Part shown: piece by piece, positions 54,181-64,000 of the stretch
How the letters are laid out: each line of letters begins with the position of its first letter
Position numbering within the stretch: the stretch's first letter is position 1
Notes under the pieces: generated by a model
The model's database searches: none
Told to the model about the DNA's origin: nothing
The model's input: only the letters and a program-made list of their open reading frames with translations
Assembly: GCA_963693315.1 (NCBI GenBank)
Contig: OY856187.1
Location: 425,498,429-425,562,428 of the forward strand
Length of the DNA stretch: 64,000 nt
Direction of reading: 5' to 3'
Origin: Diogma glabrata
Taxonomy: Eukaryota; Arthropoda; Insecta; Diptera; Cylindrotomidae
Position numbers and translations under genes: made by a program

Positions 54181-56580
54181 ATTTAGTTTATGCTTTGCTT
54201 TCGGAGTGGATAGACGTATTATTTTTTCTTTGTTTTTAAATATTTTCTATTGATCAGAAAGAAACTTAAGAAATAATTCATAAAATTGATTTGTTCTTTC
54301 TTTGCAAAACAAGATAAGCAGGTTACAGACCTTCAATAGTAGTACCCCCTAGTATTAAATATAACAATGAAACCAATCGAGTTTTATTTGAATAATATTA
54401 TTAATACTTAAGTTTTGGGGGGCTAATGACTTAAGACTTAAGACGCATTTCAATATTTTTGACTGGCTTTATGTGAAACTAAATCACATAAATTTCAAAT
54501 AATTTCTACCTCGAAACTGATTTTCTGAAATCACTGTACTATTACTATTATACTTCACTTTTTCACAAGATATTTTTATTGAGCTTTGAACTTTTACAGT
54601 TTTTACTCATTAACTAATAAAAGGTTATCAACTGAGAAACTTTTTAAGACTAAATAAATTATCGTATAAACCAAACGAATAAATACATTTTATGTTTATA
54701 AAAATAATATAGTCGTAATGATATTTAAAAGAATCTAGCGAAATTGATACTGTTTGCCTTTGACTCTTAGCGTAGTACGTTAAATAACATTTTTGAAAAA
54801 CTAAATTGCTTCTGCGCTTTTAAATAAGTTTTAAAATATAGAAGTCAAAAGAAAAATTTTTAAACTTCAGACCAAAATATTTTTTGTCGTGAGGTCTGAC
54901 ATTTATGTCAATCATTTACAAATGTCAGAAATATTTTAGATTAAAATTTAAAATTAATTGTTTTATTATTGTTTTAATAATTAAAAAATTAATTAATTTA
55001 TTTCAAAAACTTTTTTAAAAGCGTAGAAAAAAAGAGTTTATCAAAAATTTTAGTGAACGTTTAGTGAAATGACACTGATTATATTGCAGCGGCTATTTAT
55101 GGTACACTTTATTGTTAATTGTCCCTGTAAATGCTCTTAAAGTTTATTTTTTCTTGTTATCCAATTTGGTTCATATTACATTTTGAAGCTGATCTGATAG
55201 AACAGAAATATCCACTTCTTTAAACAGATATTTTATCTAAATCGTGCACTCAAATAATTAGTCGTATCTAATCATAATCATAATTAATCATTTGTATAGT
55301 TTTAGCTGTAATTAGCATATTGGTAGATTTGCTTCCAATAATTAATTCATCGATATCTTTTGAAATTTTGCACTTTTTGCAGTTTAACATGTAATTTTAA
55401 AATTCCGTTAAAGTTGAACATATTTTATTATATAAAAGCTTTGTTCATCACAATTCAGGTCTCAACACTCAGTAACTATACTTATTTTTCCATAGCACTT
55501 TATCCTTTGTTTTGATAATTTTTTAGAACGATCTGGAAAAAATCACATTCAATTTTTGACGGTTGGCACATATTTTTTAAATTTTTTTAGATGCACGCTA
55601 AGACTTATCTATCTTTCTTTTACAATGTTTTGAGTTTGTGTTAATACTTCAAAATATTGTATACAATATAGGTGGTCCTGTTATTTCACCTGTTTACATT
55701 AGATGATTTTTTGATTTAATCAATTTTCATGAACGTAATGCTTTGTTTATTTTTTATAAAATTAATAAATCTCACCTCAAAAATAATATATAATAGCAAA
55801 ATGCACTTAGACAACTTTATCTCTTGTTCTTTTATTTTTTAAACAAATATTATTACAAAAATTTTTATTGATAAGTATTTATAAGTTTTTATTAATAATT
55901 TTGCAACCGCTAAATATTTTTTAACACTTTCTTTAAAAATAAACAAAACTTATGCTCCTAACTTTTTTTTTCCAATTTTAATTTTCATAATCAGCAAAAC
56001 AAAAAGACACAATTATACGTGAATAGTTTTTTAATTGAAAAATTAATTTCTTGTTATTTTATTTTATTATAGTCGTCACAATTTTATTTGAATATTAAAT
56101 AATAAAAAAATTGATTTTTGTTAGTTATGAATATGCCAACGGTTTCAAACAGACTAAAAGAAAAAAAATATAGTTTATACATTTTATACACAAAAAAACG
56201 TAATAACTATAAAAATAAACAAATTAATATTACCTTTATTTCTTTTATTTCTTTTTTAAGGAAAAAAAGATAAAAATTCGATTCGAACTGATTTCTTGTT
56301 ATGGATTTTATTTGAAGAAGAAAATTCTTACTCATGAAAAATGTTTGACGAAGTATTGAACTTATACAAGCTGGCGAGCGGAGAAAAGCATTAATGAAAA
56401 GTACTAAAGCCATTAAAAAGTACTTTAACTGCAAACGTATAATTTAGTATTTACAGTCTTTTTATATTTTACATAGTAAAATTAGAATTAGAAAATAAAT
56501 TATCATTCTTAATAATATCAATGTAAATTATATGCAAAACTTTAATAAGATTCCTCGCATTGATAATATAATCCATTATA
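54180..56580. other. No gene recognised
   Basis: AT-rich. The short open frame 56207-56434 is unremarkable. No repeat family shared with the rest of the window was found. Confidence 0.5.
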
Positions 56581-56582
56581 CT

Positions 56583-57395
56583 TTTTTTAATAAAACATGT
56601 TGTGTAGTAGAAATTTCCATATGTATAACAACAAAACATAAAAACCTTAAATAATAATAAAATAATAACGCCCTATTCTTGTTAAATTGAGTTTTATTTC
56701 ACTAAATACGTATTTCGAATGCAATGCTTTCATCGACAGTAGTATCTAAAAAACTCAGAATTTTTAAATTAAAATATAAAAAACTTGCAAGACCCAGGTC
56801 TTTCAACAATATGCGTTCTGAGATGTTGCTGAAAGCAAATTTTTTTTATATATTTTATAAGGGATAACTACCATAAGCAATAAAGCTTATTTCATATAAA
56901 ATATAACAGGAAAATATTTCATAGCAGCATAAAAACAATAAAAATGAAATGAAGAGATAAAAAGCAAATTAGTTTTAAAAATTTTCAGTAACTCAGCTAA
57001 AATGAGATTGCCAATAATCCCGCTAGTGCGGCGTGTATATTGATCATATGACACAGTCTTCCTAAATGATTAAACGCCACTCACAGAGTTATATGAAGGC
57101 TCGTTTCTTCGAGCAAGCAACTACGAGCCATCATCACATAAATTATCATAGCCAAGATTTCATAGCCAACGGGCGCTACCGTTGACTGAGTAAGCTCTTC
57201 TGCCAGCACCCCTATAAGATATCACCTGGACTAGTGATATTTCACTGATATTTCATTTTGCTAACTCATATGTCAATAGCAGGGACTGAAGTAAGAGGGC
57301 TTGCCAATTCCGCAGATCAAAAATTTAAAAAAATTACAAATCAACAAAAACATGAGCACCATATGTGGAAAAAACTGATCCTCTCATACGGCAAT
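56583..57395 (-). mobile_element. LINE-tailed retroelement, old copy E
   Basis: AATAAAACATGTTGTGTAGT, AACAACAAAACATAAAAACC, CAAGACCCAGGTCTTTCAAC, AAGGCTCGTTTCTTCGAGCA, GCCAGCACCCCTATAAGATA and AAAAACTGATCCTCTCATACG. Most of the body is retained but diverged, including the empty hAT target GCCAGCACCCC (about 57201). The stretch 56655-56775 is an extra insertion. Confidence 0.7.
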
Positions 57396-57605
57396 ATTAA
57401 TTTGATTCTCACAACGCTCCAAAAAAATTTCAAAACTTTGTAAATATGCAACACACAAAATTTTTTGTAAAAACTGTAATTTGTTTTAAATAAAATCAAA
57501 GAAAATTTTGATCTAACAAACAATTTGAGGGTTTTGCGAATCAATTTTTTAATGTTTATATTATAATAACTAATATTGGTTTTTGAGCACTAGATATCAC
57601 CAAAA

Positions 57606-57811
57606 TAATATTGAAATTATATTTGAGAAAAAACACACTAATTTTTGATATCTATATAATATTTTTATTTGCCAATCGATTTCGAAAGCTAAGCTTTCAT
57701 TGTCAAGGCCTGCCTGTTCTTAAACTGTTTAAGAAAAGGCCTTGAAAATAAAAATATTATATAGATATCAAAAATTAGTGTGTTATTTCTCAAATATAAT
57801 TTCAATATTAT
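57606..57811. mobile_element. Foldback element, about 205 bp
   Basis: The arms ATATTGAAATTATATTTGAG, AAAACACACTAATTTTTGAT and ATCTATATAATATTTTTAT are inverted at 57750-57811. The inner loop again has AAGGCCT/AGGCCTT. Structurally like 43256-43506, with the same AACAC-ACTAATTTTTGATA block. Confidence 0.75.
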
Positions 57812-57814
57812 GTT

Positions 57815-60800
57815 TACATTATTTTAACAGTTTTTACAAAAATGTTTTTGTGTTGTGGAATAAAAAATGTCAAACTTATTTTTTTTCTTGAGTGAATTAA
57901 ATAGTTTTTTTTATTTTTTCAATATCAAAAATGATTTATCCTATTAAATAAAATATTCATTTTTTTAGCTGTAGACTGAATTTTATTTAGTAATTTGCAC
58001 CCTATAGGAAACTATAGAAAAACTATAAGTCAGATATTCTAAACAACCTTTTCGGCATTTGTTTTTATTTATTCTGGTTCACATGTGTCAAAACAAAATT
58101 TCAAGAGCGTATATAGTGGAAAATTGGAGAAAGATACAAAACCCATCCTTATATGTCCAGAATAAATAAAGAAACACCAAAAGCGTTTATTTAAAAAATT
58201 AAATTCATCAACTTTCATATTACTGTAAAAATCTGAATGAATTCACTATAGCGCTGAAAAAAGTTTATAGTTTCGTATAGACAAATTTCATTAATGTCAA
58301 AATTATAAATTCGTAAAAATTATGCCTTAATTTAATTCTACATTTTAGAGAAAAAAATTTGAATTCCTAATCAATTTGGAGATAACTGAAGGTTAAACTA
58401 CATATTATTATAAATGAGGTACACCAAAGGAGAAGATGATAATTTATTCAATATGATTCAATGTATTAGAAGAAATATATATTTTTAATAGATCGTTGAA
58501 CTTCAATATATAAAATAAAACAATGTCATACCATTTGTTAAATAATTAAAATTTTATTTTGATATTTTGATGAATAACACACTCTTTAGCAAAAGTACTT
58601 ATTCTATTAGCCATGTAATGAAAAGTTCTTGAAATAAATATAGATATTTTTATTGTTTCTATCAAATGTGATAATAAAAATTTAAAGGAATTATCATTAT
58701 TATTTACCGATATTGAAATGCTTTAGCATAATTTTGGCAACTGCAAACGCTGATGTCTGTTATCTGAATTATGCCGTGCAGTTTAAATCGATAACTAGTT
58801 CGATTATCTTCAAAAAAATTAATAATTTATAACAAGATGACTAAACTCGCTTAACTAGAATTATTGCTTTGTAGTTTTTGGCAACTCGAAATTCAGCTTT
58901 TTGAAAGTATAGCAAACTTTGATAATATTTGATCAGCATACCGGACTTAAGGTTTTTTAAACTAAATGCTTAACGCATGATTATATCGTTCGTAAAAAAA
59001 ACTAAATTTTGATAACAATCCCAAATCAAATTAGCATGTTTGTATAATATTTTTTTCCAAAAATTACATATCATATAAAATTACAAGCATAATAACAAAA
59101 TAGAACAAGACTTGTAGGGAAAAGAATAAATTGAAATTTTAGCATTATATCAGGTTCGTCGTCTTTTTCATCAAAGTCTTTAGTATTTTCTCTAATACAA
59201 AATAATTTTAATTTTCACAAGGGGATATATTGTTTTTCTTTTAAACTACTTTTCGAAAAGATCGCAAATTATAAACTCTATAATTTGCTTAACTAAATCA
59301 CACTGTAAATAAACCGCAATGCATCATCATTGTCTTTTGAAAGGAATACATTTTTTTTAATAAAACAAAATCAAGGTTGTAGGATTCATTGCCATTTTTA
59401 AAATAATAATAAGACAACTATAAAATATAATAACGGGAATTTTATTTAAATAAATCCAACTGGTCGAGCTTTCAAAAAGTAGTGAAGGACAAAATACTTT
59501 TTGGATTTTTTTATAATATAAAGTAGTTTTTCGTCAGAGGGTTTTAGTTTTTAAGTTGAAAATATTAATTGTTTCCTTATAACATCAAGAATGATATCCC
59601 GATCGTTTGCTTTAATTTCAACTTTCTAAAATTTTAACTTCACAATGGAATAAAATTTATTATCTTTTACAAAATGCATTAAAGAAAAATGTTTAACTAA
59701 TATAAATATATTTAAATGCAATTGTGAATCTATATACCCAACACATGAAGTACATCAATTTACTAAAAATTTTCACCACTTTACACTAGGGGTATTAAAT
59801 CTAATGGTTTTGATGACTAAAATCTAAAACATACATCCAATGTCATAAATCACGTTATTGTAATTATTTTTTTCTGTAAAATGGATTGTGTAATTGGAAT
59901 AACAGTATATGTTACAAAACTTATAAATAACTTTTAAGATCTTTTAAAAATATCCATTATGTAGTGCTGGATAAACGCTTTTTGTAAACCTTTGTGGATA
60001 GAATACACGATTGATTCCGACAAATCATTCCATTTATATGCGTCTATAGGACAACAAGACACACTGCATCCTGTTTTTACCAGTTTAGCGGTTTACACTA
60101 ACTGACGAGTGACGTGGGAGTAAAAATATATTTTAAAATGATGTAATTCATCTGAATATATTGGTGATAATATTTAAAAAAAAAAGAACAATATCAGCAA
60201 CAGCGCCAAGGTGTTGTAGAATGTAGGCGAAAAATCAAATTTTGATTGTATTATCATTTGTATAACACGAAACAGAGTCCAAAACGATCAGGAGGGAAAC
60301 AAATGCTATTTCAAAACTGAGTTCCACCATATTTTACCTGCCAATGCTTTTTTTTAAATTTCTAAGAAAACAAATAATGTTGGAAAGAAAATTAATTAAA
60401 AACAACAAAGTTGATTGCTGGTAAGGGTTCTTGAGATACAAATTGTTTCTTTTAAAGATTCATATCAACAAAGATGTTTGCAATGATAGTGATGATAGGG
60501 TTCATTCATACCAATTTATTTTTCGGTTTTGGTATACCCTTCATACCAATTCGGTGTATTTTATACTTACAAAAAATATGAAATTTAATTTTTTTTTTTT
60601 AGTGTAAGGTTAGATTGATATTATTGGCAATGAGCTCCTTCATTAACAAAAGTTTTCCGCTAGCATAAAGATTTATTCAATCATTCCTCTTGTATGAATT
60701 TATTTGTTTCTCATTAATTCAATTAAATATACAGCCTTTACTAAATGATACACCATGCCTGCATCAATTTTATACAAACTTGTTCGTTCATTCAAATCCT

Positions 60801-61500
60801 GTTTTAATTTTAAGTAAAAGAAAAATTTTAATACCTAAGAGTTGAACGTTAGTTTGCAATGTCAACGCCTTTTCCCAAAATAGTTTAACGATGACATCGC
60901 GTTAATATTGTATAGATAGATGAAGGAATAATTACAAGAAAATTTAATTGATCGACACATATACTTAAAACCTTTTTTGAAAAAAAAATATTTGGTTGTT
61001 GAACTTATATGGTTTACTAAAGATTTACGTTAGCAATGTCATATATTACTACATGCAAGCAAGCAAGCTTCATAATAAAAAAGTTAGACAAGTGCGAATA
61101 AAATTCGCTCGTCAAGGGTTCCGTGAATGTAAAAGAACACAATATCAAAAATTATTGACGAAAAGTTGTGTTGTAATGTCCTTAAACCATAGACACATAT
61201 CAAAATTAATGTTAAATTGTAAATGTCAATAGTAAATTATAATCAAATCTACATTAATCAAAAATGGCAAAAACAGGTTAATTCAAGTTAAATATTATCA
61301 ATAGATGTTTTTGGTAACTTGAAAAAGATTCAATTAGACCAGCTTGTAAATGGATTAAATTTGATTATTTTTTCGGTCAATCGAGTGTTGAAATTTAGGG
61401 GGGTGGAAAGGCTACATACTAAAAATATTTTTTTTCAATAAAACAAAAACTGTGCATTGCAAAATTCTAAAAAAAATTGTAATATTTCTTAAATTAAGTG
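57815..61500. other. No gene recognised; LINE scrap at 59955-60080 (minus)
   Basis: Within this stretch, the minus strand at 60060-59960 reads a degraded YKWNDLSE-like block followed by a K-rich end, a LINE C-terminal scrap. The remainder, including the 78-codon frame 60996-61232, resembles nothing. Confidence 0.45.
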
Positions 61501-61505
61501 CTCTT

Positions 61506-61764
61506 TCATATCGTCGCTTTAATAATGAAACAACGTATGCTATTTATACGTTGTTTTTATATAATAGGTGCGCTGCATTCCCCATAAGGGCATCTTTGAA
61601 TTGGCGTTTTTACATTTTCGAATTATTTTATGACTGGGGGTAAGAATTAATAAATTATAAATTAACGTCCATGCAAATGCATGCGCACATCAAACTTTAA
61701 ACTCAAATATCTCGAAACTATACTTTTGCGTATACGTCATTTCATTATTAAAGCGACGATATGA
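61506..61764. mobile_element. TIR MITE (TCGTCGCTTTAATAATGAAA), intact copy
   Basis: The left end TCATATCGTCGCTTTAATAA then TGAAACAACGTATGC is inverted at the right as CGTATACGTCATTTCATTAT then TAAAGCGACGATATGA, about 35 bp per arm. The diverged copy at 41485-42186 shares both ends and internal sequence (GCATTCCCCATAA, TTGGCGTTTT, TTAACGT-CATGCAAAT). Confidence 0.8.
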
Positions 61765-61833
61765 CACCCCACTCATTTGGGTCAAAAATGGTTTTAATTT
61801 AATTTGAAAATTTTCGATCAGATAGGTTCGGAG

Positions 61834-62268
61834 CTAATCGAGGTAAGAAAACACGAAAAAAACGTCATTATTCAAAATTATACAAAAAATGGTGAGGTAT
61901 AAAATTCCAAAATAAATTTTTATGGAATACTGAAATGAAGCCCTTTCATATGATACCCTACTTGAATCTATTAAAAAATTTATTTTCTCAAAGGTCTCAC
62001 ATCGTACCCCTGTAAACCAAACGAAAACCACTTTAGTTTTATTTGTATCCGTCATTTCATGTGGACAGATTAGTTTTATACGCACCTCAAGTTTCAAGTC
62101 CATAGCATTTATGGGTAATTCTTTTACAAACCGAACACCTTTCTGATCGACACCTCTTCGATTTGGCTGAAAATTTTTTTTGTGGACTTTATGTCGAAAA
62201 ACAAGAGATACGTGTCCGAGGAATTTTTTTTTTTTGGCATATTTTCGATAATATAAGTGATCGAACAT
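61834..62268 (-). CDS. Unrecognised 144-codon open frame, probably repeat-derived
   Basis: The longest unexplained single open frame outside the FAR gene and transposons. It reads basic at the start (KYAKKKKFLGHVSLVFRHKV), then GVDQKGVRFVKELPINAMDL, IKLICPHEMTDTNKTKVVFV and VSYERASFQYS, and ends hydrophobic. No domain recognised. No Kozak or splice support, and its K run comes from a T homopolymer. It lies between a MITE and a retroelement. It may be an exon or fragment of a decayed element; I would not call it a gene. Confidence 0.15.
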   Translation of the reverse strand: MFDHLYYRKYAKKKKFLGHVSLVFRHKVHKKNFQPNRRGVDQKGVRFVKELPINAMDLKLEVRIKLICPHEMTDTNKTKVVFVWFTGVRCETFEKINFLIDSSRVSYERASFQYSIKIYFGILYLTIFCIILNNDVFFVFSYLD

Positions 62269-62433
62269 TTCAGAAAAGCGAGTTTTTTGGCTTGGATACT
62301 TATTTTCAAAAATTCATAGTTCCGAATCTGTAAGAGAAACAAAATTTTTACTATCTATAATTTTGTAGCTGAAATGACTGAACTTTGATAAAAAAATATT
62401 TTTATAATAAATTCTAACAAATTCATATTGTTA

Positions 62434-63096
62434 TTTTTTTTTTTTAATAAAATGTGATGTGTAGTAGGCATTACAATATATGTCACAACTCACAACAACA
62501 CATAAAAACCTTTTAAGACCAAGGTCCCACAACAACATGCGTTCTAAGGGTGTTAATGGACGCAAATTTGTTTTTTTTAATATTTTTTTGTTAAATAATG
62601 GATAAATCCTATCACATATAAAATATGACATAGGCCAATATTTCGTGATAGGATAGGAAAAATAAAAATAAAATAAGAGATAATAAGCAAATTTGTTTTA
62701 AAAATTTGCAGTAACAAAACTAAAATTGGTTTGCCAATAGTCCAGCCAATGGCATAATCCTTGATTATGGGACGCAGTATATTTTTCAATGATTAAAGCT
62801 CAGATAGATAGTTATATGAAGGCTCGTTTCAACGAGCAAGCTACAGCGTTCCAGCATCAAGGAATATTCATTAGCTAAGATTGAGAGTGCTACCGTTGTC
62901 TGAAAACAGTTCATTCGCCAGCACCCCTAAGATATCACCTTGGCTAGTGATATCTCACTGCTATTGCCAGTGGTATGTGATATCTCACGTTAACTCATAT
63001 GCCAAAAGCAGGGACTGAAGTACGCGGGGTTGTCACACCCGTGGATCAAAAAATAGAAAAAAATTAATAAATTAATAAAAACTGATCCCTCCATGC
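62434..63096 (-). mobile_element. LINE-tailed short retroelement, copy C (uninterrupted)
   Basis: About 660 bp. T run 62437-62450, AATAAAATGTGATGTGTAGT, the LINE-like tail (minus strand reads PLERMLLWDLGLKRFLCVVV), the shared short frame (MKNILRPIIKDYAIGWTIGK, 62789-62577), GCCAGCACCCCTAAG (empty hAT site, about 62919) and the 5' end CCCTCCATGC. Very similar to copies A and B, so recently active. Confidence 0.75.
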
Positions 63097-63148
63097 TTAC
63101 ATGCGTTATAAACAGTTTAAATGTTTAAATCGATTTTTAACAAACGCC

Positions 63149-64000
63149 CCAAAAACGAATAAAGTTCTTAGTATTTCCATTGTATTCTCCGTCAAATTTT
63201 ACGACAAAAACATGTTTTTAAAATATGGAACCTTTTTAATTATTATTCTTAAAATATTGATTTATGTAGCGCGTAACGACTAAAAAACAGTTTTTTGCTA
63301 ATAAAACAAAATCTGTAACTTGTATCAAAAATAGTTAATGGCAAAAAGTTGTAGATAATTAAAAGATCTACAACTTTTGTCTAAATTAGTTTTTGACATA
63401 ACCTCAAAATTTTAAATTAAATTGCAAAAAATGTTACAAATCATCTTTGTAACAATTATTTATTGAAAATTTGCATAGAAAAAATGTATGGGTAATTCGT
63501 TTTTAAACCGAATCTCCTGACATGTTAAAAAACAAATCTTGATTGAAAAAAAAATTATTATCAAGCGTTGGGAAAAAAATCCATTCCGTGCGCTACGTAA
63601 TTTCAACCTGTCTGTTGTATTAGCCACCACTGCCATGACAAACTTTGACAAATAATAATAGACGATAAAAAAATATCTTAGTAAATAAAAAAAATCACGT
63701 AATAAAAAATAAAGTAATACTTCTTAATACTTATTAAATACTTTATTGGAATTGTATTTGTATAGCAAATTTGACAAAAATTGTAGATCTTTTAATTATC
63801 TACGACTTTTACATTTAACTTTTTTGATACAAGTTACAGATTTTGTTTTATTAGCAAAAAACCGTTTTTTGGTCGTTACGCGCTACATAATCAATATTTT
63901 AAGAATAATAATTGAAAAGGTGCCATATTTTAAAAACATGTTTTTGTCGTAAAATTTGACGGAGAATACAATGGGAATACTAAAAACTTTATTCGTTTTG
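63149..64000. mobile_element. Large inverted-repeat element, cut by the window end
   Basis: The left arm from CCAAAAACGAATAAAGTTCT (63149) through AATTTTACGACAAAAACATG, ATGTAGCGCGTAACGACTAA and AAAACAAAATCTGTAACTTG to about 63385 returns inverted at about 63775-64000 (GATACAAGTTACAGATTTTG, GGTCGTTACGCGCTACATAA, CATGTTTTTGTCGTAAAATT, TTTATTCGTTTTG). Arms are at least 220 bp, the central region about 390 bp. Each arm also contains a small hairpin (GTAGATAATTAAAAGATCTAC). No ORF. The right end is outside the window. Confidence 0.85.

Overview
This is an AT-rich (roughly three quarters A+T) animal nuclear DNA window, almost certainly from an insect. One host gene can be read, split by spliceosomal introns, in a landscape filled with Penelope-like, non-LTR, Tc1-like and hAT-like elements and many small foldback (MITE-like) elements. 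There is no operon structure, no ribosome-binding-site logic and no CRISPR. I cannot name the species.

The host gene is a fatty acyl-CoA reductase (FAR) on the minus strand. Nine coding exons join in frame to 508 codons: 52315-52267, 36830-36756, 36688-36576, 36514-36266, 36186-36041, 35949-35840, 30848-30416, 30352-30259 and 30109-29852. All junctions are GT-AG. The predicted protein has the N-terminal TGATGFLG nucleotide-binding loop, the YTFTK catalytic motif, a FAR C-terminal domain and a C-terminal hydrophobic tail, so it looks intact. Intron 1 (15.4 kb) and intron 6 (5.0 kb) are full of transposon debris; the other introns are 61-149 bp.

Layout. 1-1770: repeats of a composite AT-rich family with a TTTGACACACTTGACA signature. 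1771-3800: a broken Penelope-like element (RT plus GIY-YIG, minus strand) with a LINE 3' end inserted in it. 3800-7080: no gene, one small foldback element. 7110-7945: LINE reverse transcriptase tail. 7975-12300: AT-rich, with a hairpin element and LINE scraps. 12306-16556: a nested repeat cluster in which a LINE-tailed retroelement sits in the composite family and a 713-bp hAT-like MITE with an 8-bp target duplication sits in the retroelement. 17245-20867: a DNA transposon with long terminal inverted repeats, a decayed protein fragment and a nested composite-family copy. 20870-29500: old repeats, LINE pieces and a second LINE-tailed retroelement copy. 29852-52345: the FAR gene, with intron 6 (tandem repeat units, a TGGG microsatellite) and intron 1 (a 1.6-kb tandem duplication, a composite-family element, a Tc1-like pseudogene, MITEs, a tRNA-like relic). 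52400-64000: 5' flank with a second CCCGAGC-type foldback element, a Penelope 3' remnant, two further LINE-tailed copies, a TIR MITE and a large inverted repeat that runs off the right edge.

The interest is mainly genomic: an intact lipid-metabolism gene that tolerates heavy transposon loading in its introns, and several apparently unnamed repeat families whose boundaries can be fixed from paired occupied and empty sites inside this window.
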